63,723 nucleotides of DNA from Desulfurivibrio sp. (GCA_003605035.1 QZKJ01000053.1:163507-227229); one strand, 5' to 3'; numbered from the stretch's first letter, positions 43,657 through 53,135 are shown. Made by a program: numbers and translations. Notes: a model not told the origin generated them from the letters alone.

Positions 43657-45011
43657 CATCGGGAAATGAACTGCCGGGCGCCCGCATTCTGCTGGCTGAA
43701 GACGATGAGATCATGCGTATCACCCTGGGTGACCGGCTGCTCAAGAACGGCTGGCAGGTTGATGAGGCGGAGGACGGCAGAAAGGCCCTGCAACTGATCG
43801 AAAAGAACACGTATCAGGTGGTGCTGTCCGATATCCGCATGCCGGGGCTGGACGGGGAGAGGCTGCTGGAGGAGATCAAGCGTCTCTCCTCTGCCACGGA
43901 TGTCATTCTGATGACCGCCTATGGCGGCACGGAGGATGCCGTGGCCTGTCTGAAAAAGGGGGCGGCGGATTATATTCTGAAGCCATTTGACATGGATGAC
44001 CTGACCATCCGCATCCGGCGTCTGCTGGAAATCCAGGCCATCAGGGTGCGCTGCGTCACCCTGGAGGAGGACAGCCGGGACCGGCGGGCGCCGATTATCG
44101 GCAGCTCCCGGGTCATGCAGGAGATGCTCAGGCTGGTCGGCCAGGTGGCTCTGTCCGATGCCACGGTGCTGGTGTCCGGTGAAAGCGGCACCGGCAAGGA
44201 ACTGGTGGCCGCCGCCATCCACCATGGCAGCCGACGGGCGGGCCAGCCTTATATCCGCATCAACTGCGCGGCCATCCCCGAGGGGCTGATGGAATCGGAG
44301 CTTTTCGGCCATGAGCGGGGGGCCTTTACCGGCGCCATGGCCCGCAAGATGGGCAAGTTTGAACTGGCCGACCGCGGCACCATCCTGCTCGACGAGATAG
44401 GCGACATGCCCCTTGACCTGCAGGCCAAGCTGCTGCGGGTGCTGCAGGAGCAAGAGATTGAACGGGTGGGCGGCACCAGAAGCATCCCCATCAATGTCCG
44501 GGTCATCTGCGCCACGGCCAGGAATCTGGCCGACGAGGCGAAAAGGGGGACATTCCGGGAGGATCTCTTTTACCGCCTGCAGGTCATTCCCATCGAGGTG
44601 CCGCCGCTGCGGGCGCGCAAGGAGGACATTGTTGAGCTGAGCCGCTATTTTCTCGCCCGGTTCAGCCAGGACCGGGGCATGTCGCTGCAGCTCTCCGACG
44701 AGGCCCTGACCACCCTGCAGGCCTATGATTTCCCCGGCAATGTCCGGGAGCTGAAAAATATCATCGAGCGGGTTTCCGTGCTGGCCACCTCGCCGGTGAT
44801 CCAGCCCTGGAACCTGCCGCCGGATATCAGCGGGGCCGGCAAGCCGGACACGGACGACACCATGCAGCTGGCCGCGGCCGTAGCCACGGCGGAAAAAACG
44901 TGCATTGTCCGGGCCCTGCGCCGCACCAGCGGCAATAAAACCGAAGCGGCCCAGCTGCTGGGCATCAGCCGCAAGAACCTGTGGGAAAAGCTCAAACTGT
45001 ACGGGCTGTAA
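43653..45011 (+). CDS. NtrC-family sigma-54-dependent response regulator
   Basis: A 452-residue regulator: receiver domain with Asp in VVLSDIRMPG, AAA+ domain with GESGTGKE (about 176-183), ESELFGHERGAFTGA (about 215-230) and Walker B-like LLDEI, and a C-terminal Fis-type helix-turn-helix (TEAAQLLGISRKNLWEKL). The GAFTGA loop contacts sigma-54. Partner of the heme kinase, with overlapping ATGA. Targets are not known, but multi-heme and Tat-exported proteins nearby are candidates. Confidence 0.92.
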   Translation: MTSGNELPGARILLAEDDEIMRITLGDRLLKNGWQVDEAEDGRKALQLIEKNTYQVVLSDIRMPGLDGERLLEEIKRLSSATDVILMTAYGGTEDAVACLKKGAADYILKPFDMDDLTIRIRRLLEIQAIRVRCVTLEEDSRDRRAPIIGSSRVMQEMLRLVGQVALSDATVLVSGESGTGKELVAAAIHHGSRRAGQPYIRINCAAIPEGLMESELFGHERGAFTGAMARKMGKFELADRGTILLDEIGDMPLDLQAKLLRVLQEQEIERVGGTRSIPINVRVICATARNLADEAKRGTFREDLFYRLQVIPIEVPPLRARKEDIVELSRYFLARFSQDRGMSLQLSDEALTTLQAYDFPGNVRELKNIIERVSVLATSPVIQPWNLPPDISGAGKPDTDDTMQLAAAVATAEKTCIVRALRRTSGNKTEAAQLLGISRKNLWEKLKLYGL

Positions 45012-45215
45012 AACCGCGGCCCGGCCTGACCGACTGGCCGCCAGCCGCTGGATGCCGACCCTTTTGGCGGCAGGCCGCGGACCAAGCCGTGATCCGTCCG
45101 TTTTTCCCCGGCAAATAGAGCGGTTTGCCTTGATTATTGAGCTGATTCTCACTATGGTGGGGAAAACGCCGCTCTGCGGCCGGGCTGGGATAAACGGGCA
45201 TGGCAGGTGCTGAAA

Positions 45216-45428
45216 ATGGAACGAGCGGATTACCGGGGCGACTGTTGAAAGGGCTACAAGGACGCAAGGTTGCGTCTGCGGGAGGCCACGACGGGCATGC
45301 GTTTCAGCTTTATCTGCACCCCGGCCCAGGCTGCCGGGATGGAGCGGGTGATCGTACATGCCGACGGGCGGGTCATCTCCCGGCACAAAACCCTGGACGG
45401 CATTATTTTCGAGGTGGAAAAGACCTGA
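45216..45428 (+). CDS. Candidate small selenoprotein (in-frame UGA after Cys)
   Basis: A 70-codon frame interrupted only by TGA at 45246-45248 (codon 11), directly after a TGT Cys codon. The frame continues with normal codon use to a TGA at 45426, 15 bases before the end of the convergent gene. After the UGA the minus-free RNA can fold: GACGCA (45261-45266), loop AGGT, TGCGTC (45271-45276), a G-U extends it; 18 bases separate UGA and loop, the loop holds G at its second position, as expected of a bacterial SECIS. The C-terminal part (GMERVIVHADGRVISRHKTLDG) is protein-like. The alternative is a 43-residue protein from the ATG at 45297. Function unknown. Confidence 0.45.
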
Positions 45429-45443
45429 CTTTCCCCGCCCCTG

Positions 45444-45794
45444 CTACTGGATCTTCAAGGTCTCCTCGTCACCGTACAGGTGGCGGAAACCGTGGATCTC
45501 TTCCAGTTCGGTCATTTTCTGGATGGCCTCTTCCCTGGTGATGCCCAGGGATGCGGCGATGTCGTCAATATGATAGCAGGGCTCGCCGTCCGGGGTGAAT
45601 CCCGTTGGTTTCAGATCAGGATAGCAGGCGCTGGTGGCTGTGTGGGAGGCCTCACCGAGCAGTTGCCTGATCTCAGGGGGGCCGAACAGCAGCAGCCATT
45701 CAACGGCTTCCGACCAGATTTTGCCGTCAATGGTCTTGTTTTCCAGCACGGCCATGGCCATTTCCACTGTCCAGGTTTTTTTGAAGTTATCCAT
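45444..45794 (-). CDS. Small hypothetical protein
   Basis: A 116-residue soluble protein with helical structure; it holds a WLLLFGPPEIRQLLGEASH segment and, near the end, an HTH-like run (DIAASLGITREEAIQKMTELEEIHGF). A DNA-binding or adaptor role is possible. It converges with the candidate selenoprotein. Not recognised as a named family. Confidence 0.65.
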   Translation of the reverse strand: MDNFKKTWTVEMAMAVLENKTIDGKIWSEAVEWLLLFGPPEIRQLLGEASHTATSACYPDLKPTGFTPDGEPCYHIDDIAASLGITREEAIQKMTELEEIHGFRHLYGDEETLKIQ

Positions 45795-45940
45795 TGCTTT
45801 TCCCTGCGCAGAGTTGTTTTGTTGCCTTAAAGTGGAACATTATTGATTGTAATCATCTCCCTGTGATAAATCAACAGAGGAGAAGGTCCTCTTCGCACAT
45901 GCATTCCTGCTTTTCACCCTCTTCACACAAGGTTTTTGAA

Positions 45941-48900
45941 ATGAAATCAGCTTGCCACCCTGCTCTTTTTTTTCTGTCGCTGCTTTTTTTTCTCTCCCTG
46001 GTTTCCCTGTTTGCCGTGAAATCAGCATCTGCCGCCGGGCTGCGGTTTGATCTCAGCGTCTCCTTTGATCCGGCCGCCCATGTTCTGCGCGGCACGGCCC
46101 GCTTCAACCCGGCTCCGGGCGAGCCGCTCACTCTGCAGACCGGGGGCCTGGAGATCGCCGGGGTAACGGCAGACGGCGAAAAGCAGGAGGTGCGCATCGG
46201 CGAGGATGGACTGCTGCCCTTTGAGGCAGGCCCGCAAACGGTGGAGATTGCTTTCAGCAAAAAAATCGAGCCGGGAACCTCGTCCAGTTCCATGATCGAC
46301 AGCCAGGGCATCGTGCTGCTTGATCTCTGGTACCCTGTGCCGCTGCAGTCTGCCCTGGTCAGTCTCACCGCTGAAATTCCCGCTGACTTCTCAGCGATTT
46401 CCGAAGCGGATGACATTAGCTGGCAGCAGGCGGACGGCAGAAAAAAGGTGTCGTTTACCTTTGCCCAGCCGCGGACCTTTGTCCATTTCATCGCCGGACC
46501 CTACCAGGTGCAGGAGGAAGTGACGGCCGGCGGCACGGTGGTGGCCACCTATTTCTTCCCGGAAGACCAGGAGTTCGCCCAGGTTTACGGGGCAAAGACC
46601 AGGGACTATCTGGCCCGTTATGAGAAGCTCATCGGCCCCTATCCCTATAAGCGCTACTCGGTGGTGGAAAACCGGCTGCCCACCGGCTTTGCCATGCCCA
46701 CCTTCACCCTGCTCGGCCAGAGCGTGGTGCGCCTGCCCTTTATCAGCGAAACCTCCCTGGGCCATGAGGTGCTGCACTCCTGGTTCGGCAATGCCGTGGG
46801 GGTGGATTATCAGCAGGGCAACTGGTGCGAGGGGCTGACCACCTATCTGGCGGATCAGGCCTATGCCGCGGACAAGGGTGAGGAGGTGGACTTCCGCAAA
46901 GGCCAGCTGATCAAATACCAGAGCCTGGTGCGGGCCGACAACACCATGACCGCGGCCGAATTCAAGGATGCCGGCGACCATGGCACGGCCAGCCAGGCGA
47001 GCCGGGCAGTAGGCTACAACAAGGTGAGCATGATCTTTCACATGCTGCGCAAAAAGGTGGGCGATGAGGTCTTTTACGCCGCCCTGCGCGATTTTTACCA
47101 GGCCAATAAATTCCGCCAGGCCTCGTGGCACGATATCAAAGAGAGCTTCAGCCAGGCGGCGGCTGCCGATCTCACCCCCTTTTTTGATCAGTGGCTGACC
47201 CGGCCGGATGTGCCGGCGCTCAGCGTGCAGAAGCTGAAACTTGATATCAAGGACGGTACGCCGGAACTGACCTTTGATCTGGTCCAGCAGAACAACCCGC
47301 CCTATCAGTTCACCGTGCCGGTGCAGGTCAACACCGGCAGGGAGATGGTCAGGCAGGACGTTGCGGTAAACGGGGCCAGAACCCAGGTTTCCTTCGCCCT
47401 TGACACCCTGCCGCCCACCATGGAGATTGATCCTGATTATGATCTCATGCGCCGGCTGGTGCCGGACGAGCTGCCGGCGGTCTGGTCCCGCTTCCTGGGC
47501 GGGGCGGAGAAGCTTGCCGTGCTGGCTGACGGCGGCGAAGAGATTTATGCCCCGCTGCGGCCCGTGCTGGAAGAGATGAATTGTGCCGTGGTCACGGAGA
47601 GCGAACTTAATAAGCAGGACCTGCGGCTGAAAACCCTGCTGTTTCTGGGCACCGGCTCCAGGGCCAGCCTGGGCCTTTTTGCCAGACCGGCCTTGCCGGC
47701 CACCGGTTTTACCCTGGAGGTGCGGGAGAACCCCCTGGCGTCGGGTCTGGTTGCCGTGCTCATGCAGGCCGAGAGCCGGGAGCAGGTGGCGGCGGCGGCC
47801 CGCAAGCTGAGCCACTACGGCAAGTATGGCTATCTGCATTTCGAGGATGGCCGGAACACGGAAAAGAGGGTGCCTGAATCCGACTACGGTATCGGCTATT
47901 TTATCGATCAGCCGCCCCGGGGCGCCGCCGTGGCAAAGAGCCTGGATTTTGAGGCCATCATGGACCAGGTGGCGGACAGCCGGGTGATTTATGTGGGGGA
48001 GACCCATGTGAATCAGGCGGATCACCTGCTGCAGTTCCGGGTGCTGCAGGCCATCCACCAGCGCCATCCGGAGACCGCCGTGGGCATGGAGATGTTTAAC
48101 CGCAGCAGCCAGGCGGCCCTTGACGCCTATGTCAAGGGCGAGATTGACGAGCGGCAGTTTCTCAAGGATGCCCACTACTTCAAGAACTGGGGCTACGACT
48201 ACCGCCATTACCGGGATATCCTGCAGTATGCCCGGCTGCACCAGCTCCCGGTCATTGCCCTGAACCTTGACAAGGACATTGTCAGTAATACCTTCCGCAA
48301 TGGCGGCATTGCCGGACTCGCCCCGGAAATCCAGCAGACCCTGCCGCAGGAGCGCGATCTCTCCATGCCGGGCTACCGCCAGCGGCTGGTCCAGGTTTTC
48401 CAGAGTCACAGCGGGCCGCATTTCAATGAAAATGACCAGAAAATGGCCAATTTCGTCGAGTCCCAGGCCCTGTGGGACGAAACCATGTCCCAGGCCATTG
48501 CCGATTATCTCACCGCCCATCCCCAGGCCAGAATGATCATCATTGCCGGTTCCGGCCATGTGGTGAAGGAAAATGCCATCCCCCCCAGGGTGGCCAGGCG
48601 GATTCCCATAGAGCAGACCGTGATGGTCAACGTGCAGCCGGGCAGCCTGACCACCGATGAGGCGGATTACATCTTCTTCTCGGGGCAGGTGAATCTGCCG
48701 CCGGCCCCCATGCTGGGGGTCATGCTGGCTGAAAAGGGGGGCAACCCGGTCATCGAGGGCTTTTCTCCCAACAGCGGGGCGGAGGCGGCCGGCATGAAGA
48801 AAGGCGATGTGGTCCTGGCCCTGGACGGTCAGGAGGTGCACACCGTGGATGACATCAAGATCAGCCTGCTCTACAAGGAGCATGGCAGCAAGGTCAGGGT

Positions 48901-48964
48901 CAAGGCCCTCAGGCCGGTCTTTCTGCTGCCCGATGCGCTGCTTGATTTCGAGGTGCAGCTGTAA
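45941..48964 (+). CDS. Fusion of M1-type peptidase, ChaN-like and PDZ domains
   Basis: A 1007-residue secreted protein. After a signal peptide (1-33) comes an M1 family aminopeptidase domain with the zinc motif H-E-V-L-H (about 275-279) and the third ligand E near 298 (NWCEGLTTYL). Residues about 670-890 are a ChaN/Tiki-like (DUF399) domain: YVGETHVNQADHLLQFRVL and MIIIAGSGHVV. A C-terminal PDZ domain (about 920-1005) follows (GVMLAEKGGNPVIEGF...GAEAAGMKKGD). Such ChaN domains bind heme. The fusion may link proteolysis to iron or heme uptake. The ATG at 45941 gives a proper signal. Confidence 0.85.
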   Translation: MKSACHPALFFLSLLFFLSLVSLFAVKSASAAGLRFDLSVSFDPAAHVLRGTARFNPAPGEPLTLQTGGLEIAGVTADGEKQEVRIGEDGLLPFEAGPQTVEIAFSKKIEPGTSSSSMIDSQGIVLLDLWYPVPLQSALVSLTAEIPADFSAISEADDISWQQADGRKKVSFTFAQPRTFVHFIAGPYQVQEEVTAGGTVVATYFFPEDQEFAQVYGAKTRDYLARYEKLIGPYPYKRYSVVENRLPTGFAMPTFTLLGQSVVRLPFISETSLGHEVLHSWFGNAVGVDYQQGNWCEGLTTYLADQAYAADKGEEVDFRKGQLIKYQSLVRADNTMTAAEFKDAGDHGTASQASRAVGYNKVSMIFHMLRKKVGDEVFYAALRDFYQANKFRQASWHDIKESFSQAAAADLTPFFDQWLTRPDVPALSVQKLKLDIKDGTPELTFDLVQQNNPPYQFTVPVQVNTGREMVRQDVAVNGARTQVSFALDTLPPTMEIDPDYDLMRRLVPDELPAVWSRFLGGAEKLAVLADGGEEIYAPLRPVLEEMNCAVVTESELNKQDLRLKTLLFLGTGSRASLGLFARPALPATGFTLEVRENPLASGLVAVLMQAESREQVAAAARKLSHYGKYGYLHFEDGRNTEKRVPESDYGIGYFIDQPPRGAAVAKSLDFEAIMDQVADSRVIYVGETHVNQADHLLQFRVLQAIHQRHPETAVGMEMFNRSSQAALDAYVKGEIDERQFLKDAHYFKNWGYDYRHYRDILQYARLHQLPVIALNLDKDIVSNTFRNGGIAGLAPEIQQTLPQERDLSMPGYRQRLVQVFQSHSGPHFNENDQKMANFVESQALWDETMSQAIADYLTAHPQARMIIIAGSGHVVKENAIPPRVARRIPIEQTVMVNVQPGSLTTDEADYIFFSGQVNLPPAPMLGVMLAEKGGNPVIEGFSPNSGAEAAGMKKGDVVLALDGQEVHTVDDIKISLLYKEHGSKVRVKALRPVFLLPDALLDFEVQL

Positions 48965-48968
48965 CAGA

Positions 48969-49018
48969 CGTTCCAGGGTTCCAGCGTTTCAACGTTTGAA
49001 CGTTTCAGCGTTTCTTCG
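48969..49018. repeat. Octamer array a (CGYTNNAA units)
   Basis: Six in-register units: CGTTCCAG, GGTTCCAG, CGTTTCAA, CGTTTGAA, CGTTTCAG and CGTTTCTT. The array lies between the peptidase fusion and the HrpB gene and overlaps the last codons and stop of the latter. Confidence 0.8.
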
Positions 49019-51515
49019 TCCTTGCCGTGGGCCGGGCGGCCAGGGGATCATCCGGCCAGTGGTGTTTCGGGTATCTGCCCTTGAGCTCCTTCTTGACCTC
49101 CGGATAGGCGCGCTGCCAGAAACCGGCCAGATCGGCGGTGACCTGGATGGGCCGGCCGGCCGGCGACAGCAGATGCAGCAGCAGCCTGATCCGGCCGTGG
49201 CAGATGCTCGGCGTCTCCTGCAGGCCGAACATCTCCTGCAGGCGCACGGCCAGCACCGGCTGCTCGCCTGGCCGGTAATCGATGCGGATGCGGGAGCCGC
49301 TGGGCACCTCCAGCCGGTCCGGCGCGGCCCGCTCAAGCTCCTGCCGCTGCTGATAGCTCAGCATGGCGTTGAAGATGGCGGCAAGATTCAGCTGTTTGAG
49401 CTGGTCCCGCCGGGTGATGCCCCCGAGATACGGGGTGAGCCAGCCCAGATCCGCCAGCAGATGGTCGTCTGCCAGGCAGGGCCAGTTGCCTTCCGGCTGC
49501 CACTGCCCCAGGCAGTTGATGCGGGCCTGCAGCCGGCGGGCCTCCTCACTCCACGGCAGTGATTCCAGCCCCATCCGGCGGATGCCGTTGGCCATGGCCT
49601 GCAGGATCTTCTCTTCATCCGCCTTGGGCAGATTCTGCTCAACAATCACCAGCCTGCCCAGATATTCCCGCTTAAGCGCCGTCACCCGCTGCTGCCCGTC
49701 ATCCCAGCCGACCTGCTGCTGCCAGTGAAAGAGTTGCGGCTGCAGGTTCCTCAGTTCCGCCGGATCGACCGGCGCGGCCAGATAGATGCGCCCCTCGCTG
49801 CGGCCGGCGTCCAGCTGGGCCGCCACCAGATAGCGGCTGGCTGCCAGGGGATCGCCGGGCGGCAGCAAGGCGCCACGGCCCCCGGCCAGCTGGTAACGCT
49901 CCCGCTGACCCGGCCTCTGCACGGCGATGCGGTCCGGATAGGCAAAGGCCAGCACCACCCCCGCCATCTCCTCGTCATACCCCTTCTCCCCGCAGCCAAG
50001 CAGCTGCCGCCACTGGCCGGCCAGCTGCGCAGCCCTCTGGCAGGCCTGCACCTCGCCGCCCCGCTCCTTGACCCCTGCCGGACCGCGGCGGCGCAACAGG
50101 GTGAGCAGGTGCAGGCGCTGGTGCAGATCGGCGCTGACCGTCATGGCATTCTGTCCCACCACGTCCCGTTCAGACACCAGGGCCGCCACATCGCAGGCCA
50201 GGGCCCCCTGGCCCAGTTCCTTCGCCTTGACCAGCATGTGGGCCAGGCGGGGATGGAGCGGCAGACTGGCAAGCTGTCTGCCCTCCGCGGTGATGCGGCC
50301 GGCCTGATCCAGGGCGGCAAGCGCCATGAGCAGCTCCCGGGCCGCGCTATAGGCGGCCTCGGGCGGCGGGTCGAGCCAGCGCAGCTCCCCTGGCCCGCTC
50401 ACCCCCCACAGGGCCAGCTCCAGGGCCAGGGGGGCCAGGTCAACGGCGCTGATCTCCGGCGGGTGGAAGGGCGTCAGCCCGTGGTGCAGGTGTCTGGTCC
50501 ACAGGCGCAGGCAATGGCCCGGCCCCAGCCGGCCGGCCCGGCCGGCCCGCTGGCGGGCCGCGGCCCGGGATACCCGCACCGTTTCCAGCCTGCTCATGCC
50601 GCTGGCCGGTTGAAAACGCGGCAGCCGGGACCAGCCGCTGTCCACCACGGTCTCGATGCCCTCGATGGTGAGGCTGGTCTCGGCAATAGAGGTGGCGAGG
50701 ATCACCCGGCGCCGGCCGGCCTGGTCAGGCAGGATGGCCTGGTCCTGCTCCTGCTGGCTGAGGTTGCCGTACAGGGGCAGAATCAGGGTGTTATCCTTGA
50801 TCCCTTCAGCCAGCAGCTCCCGGGCCTCCCTGATTTCGCCGGCGCCGGGCAGAAAGGCCAGGATATCGCCGCGGCGCTCGGCCAGCACCCGCCTGATGCC
50901 CTGGGCCGTGACCGCGGCGATCCTGCCGGCCGGTTCCTGCTCCAGATATTCGGTGGTCACCGGAAAACTTGCGCCATGGCCGGTGATGAGCGGCGCCTGG
51001 CCGAGCAGCTCCGCCACCGGCCCGGCATCCAGGGTGGCGGACATGACCAGCAGACGCAGGTCCTCGCGCAGCTGGCGGATATCCAGGCACAGGGCCAGGG
51101 CCAGATCGGCATGGATGGAGCGTTCGTGGAATTCGTCAAAGATGACCAACCCCACCCCGGCAAGCTCCGGGTCACCCTGGAGGCGGCGGGTCAGTATCCC
51201 CTCGGTGAGCACCTCGATGCGGGTGGCGGCGCTGATGCAGCGGTCCAGGCGGATCTGATAGCCCACGGTCTGACCGATGGGCTGGCCGAGCAGCCGGCTC
51301 ATGCGCGCTGCGGCGGCCCGGGCCGCCAGCCGCCGGGGCTCCAGCATGAGGATTTTTTTGCCGATAAGCCACGCTTCGTCCAGCAGGGCCAGGGGCACGC
51401 CGGTGGTTTTGCCGGAGCCGGGCGGCGCGGCGAGCACGGCCGAGCCCCTGGCCAGGGCCAGGCGCAGTTCCGGCAGGGTCGGGGCGATGGCGAGCGAAGC
51501 GATGGAGTTGAGCAT
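49005..51515 (-). CDS. hrpB: ATP-dependent RNA helicase HrpB
   Basis: An 836-residue DEAH-type helicase of the HrpB group: Walker A APPGSGKT near residue 35, DEFHER near 125, SATLD, and the RxGRAGR motif. The C-terminal HrpB-specific domain and the TxxxLAxFW-like end are present (VTADLAGFWQRAYPEVKKELKGRYPKHHWP). The role in bacteria is unclear. The final codons run into octamer array a. Directly follows the XPB-like helicase on the same strand (12 bases). Confidence 0.93.
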   Translation of the reverse strand: MLNSIASLAIAPTLPELRLALARGSAVLAAPPGSGKTTGVPLALLDEAWLIGKKILMLEPRRLAARAAAARMSRLLGQPIGQTVGYQIRLDRCISAATRIEVLTEGILTRRLQGDPELAGVGLVIFDEFHERSIHADLALALCLDIRQLREDLRLLVMSATLDAGPVAELLGQAPLITGHGASFPVTTEYLEQEPAGRIAAVTAQGIRRVLAERRGDILAFLPGAGEIREARELLAEGIKDNTLILPLYGNLSQQEQDQAILPDQAGRRRVILATSIAETSLTIEGIETVVDSGWSRLPRFQPASGMSRLETVRVSRAAARQRAGRAGRLGPGHCLRLWTRHLHHGLTPFHPPEISAVDLAPLALELALWGVSGPGELRWLDPPPEAAYSAARELLMALAALDQAGRITAEGRQLASLPLHPRLAHMLVKAKELGQGALACDVAALVSERDVVGQNAMTVSADLHQRLHLLTLLRRRGPAGVKERGGEVQACQRAAQLAGQWRQLLGCGEKGYDEEMAGVVLAFAYPDRIAVQRPGQRERYQLAGGRGALLPPGDPLAASRYLVAAQLDAGRSEGRIYLAAPVDPAELRNLQPQLFHWQQQVGWDDGQQRVTALKREYLGRLVIVEQNLPKADEEKILQAMANGIRRMGLESLPWSEEARRLQARINCLGQWQPEGNWPCLADDHLLADLGWLTPYLGGITRRDQLKQLNLAAIFNAMLSYQQRQELERAAPDRLEVPSGSRIRIDYRPGEQPVLAVRLQEMFGLQETPSICHGRIRLLLHLLSPAGRPIQVTADLAGFWQRAYPEVKKELKGRYPKHHWPDDPLAARPTARTKKR

Positions 51516-51526
51516 AAAAGTTAGGG

Positions 51527-52879
51527 TCAGGCGCAGAGGGTCAGGTCGTAGATCTGCCGGCGGGTCCTGGCCGAGGCCTTCAGCACGCCCACCGGATCGA
51601 CATAATCGTAGACCCGGGGCTCCTTGCCCAGGGCGGGGCGCAGGATGCGGCCGATGACCTGGGTGAGGCGGCCCTCGAACTTGATCGGCGTGCAGAGAAA
51701 GAGGCTGGTCAGCCCCGGACAGTCAAAGCCCTCGCCGATGAGCTGGATGGTGGCCACCAGCACCCGCACCTCGCCCTGCTGCACCCGGCGGACGATGTCG
51801 CTGCGCTCCTCGCCCCCCACCCGGCCGGTGAGCAGCAGGGGCTGCAGCCCACGCTCCGCCAGCAACCGGCAGAGGGTCTCGCAGTGGGAGATGCGGTCTG
51901 AGACCACCAGGGCCGTGCCCGCCTTGGTTTGCACCTCGCTGCAGATATCGGCCGCGATCAGCTCGTTGCGGCCGGGGTTGGCGGTCAGGGCGCTCAGCAG
52001 GTCCTGGTAGTTTCTGCGGTAGGCGAAGGTGAAGGAGGTGGGCCGGAAGAGGACGCAGGGCTTCATCACCGCGCCGTGGCGGTCAAGGTCCTTTTGCGCC
52101 ACCCGGTGCACCGGGTCGCCGATATACCAGTGGATCAGCTCGGTCAGCCCGTCCCGGCGCATGGGGGTGGCGGTCAGGCCCAGCATGTAGCGACAGTCGA
52201 ATTCCTTGATGATGTCGGTGAACATGGAACTCGGCGTGCGGTGGCATTCATCGACGATGATGTGGCCGAAGCGGGCCGGCAGCTCGGACAGATGTTTTTT
52301 CACGGTGTGGATGAGGCCCACGGTGACCTCCTGCACGCCATAGGCGCCGTCGCCGATCAGCCCCGGCTCCAGGCCGAGAAAGTGGCGGAGGCGTTCCTGC
52401 CACTGGTAGAGCAGCTCCTTGGTGTGGATCAGGATCAGGGCCGGCTGTCGGCGGCCGGCGATGATGGCGGCCGCCATCACGGTCTTGCCGCTGCCGGTGG
52501 CTGCCTCCAGCACCCCGAACTCGCGGGACAGCATGGCGCTGCAGGCCTTGTCCTGATAAGGCCGCAGGCTGCCGGCAAAGGCCAGCTCAATTGGCGCCAG
52601 CTGCCGCCGCCGGTCAATGATCTCCACCTCAAGGCCCGCCTGGCGGCAGAGCAGCACCGCCTGGTTGCCGAAGCCCCGGGGAAAGAGGATATCCTGGCCG
52701 TCCAGGCTGTAGAAATGCAGCTCCTTTTTGAGATTCTTGCCGATCCAGCGCGCATAGCGAACCGCGTCGCGGTATTTGGGATTCACCAGGGTGAGTTTTT
52801 TCCTGAGTGCGGCAAGCAGCTCCGGCGGCGCGCCGGAAAGTCGACAGTCATGGGAGACGGTGAGCGTTAATCGATTCAT
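51527..52879 (-). CDS. XPB/SSL2-like DEAD/DEAH helicase
   Basis: A 450-residue superfamily 2 helicase. Q motif region, Walker A-like GSGKT (EAATGSGKTVM), DECHR (IVDECHRT), and a helicase C domain with IGRILRPA. The short N-terminal part resembles XPB-like bacterial helicases. It probably forms one transcript with HrpB downstream. Nucleic-acid substrate and role unknown. Confidence 0.9.
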   Translation of the reverse strand: MNRLTLTVSHDCRLSGAPPELLAALRKKLTLVNPKYRDAVRYARWIGKNLKKELHFYSLDGQDILFPRGFGNQAVLLCRQAGLEVEIIDRRRQLAPIELAFAGSLRPYQDKACSAMLSREFGVLEAATGSGKTVMAAAIIAGRRQPALILIHTKELLYQWQERLRHFLGLEPGLIGDGAYGVQEVTVGLIHTVKKHLSELPARFGHIIVDECHRTPSSMFTDIIKEFDCRYMLGLTATPMRRDGLTELIHWYIGDPVHRVAQKDLDRHGAVMKPCVLFRPTSFTFAYRRNYQDLLSALTANPGRNELIAADICSEVQTKAGTALVVSDRISHCETLCRLLAERGLQPLLLTGRVGGEERSDIVRRVQQGEVRVLVATIQLIGEGFDCPGLTSLFLCTPIKFEGRLTQVIGRILRPALGKEPRVYDYVDPVGVLKASARTRRQIYDLTLCA

Positions 52880-53036
52880 GATCAGATCAATCTAGCGCCG
52901 CCGGCTGCCGGAGTCAAGCAGACAGCAGAGGGGTTGCGCAATTGAGCAGCAAGGCGGCCTTTTTTAGTGATTATCCCCCTTCCTGATGCATTGCGCCGTC
53001 AATAAAGCGGAATTATGCAAAAAAAGTAGAAGAAAA

Positions 53037-53052
53037 TCTGTAAAATTACAGA
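53037..53052. promoter_or_regulatory. Candidate operator palindrome
   Basis: TCTGTAAAATTACAGA, an exact 7-base inverted repeat with a two-base centre, 84 bases before the GAF-kinase start. Regulator unknown. Confidence 0.35.
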
Positions 53053-53135
53053 TAGGTAATATAAGATGTTAAAAGCAGTTTCCCGTTAGGAGGAAGATGG
53101 CATTTTTCCGGGGTGTCTGAATACAGGAGGCGGGC

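Noticed and set aside
43239..45386. 715-codon leftward frame and similar very long mirror frames (e.g. 46391-48883, 30494-32473, 49725-51524)
   Set aside because: Shadows of GC-rich genes with known domains on the opposite strand.
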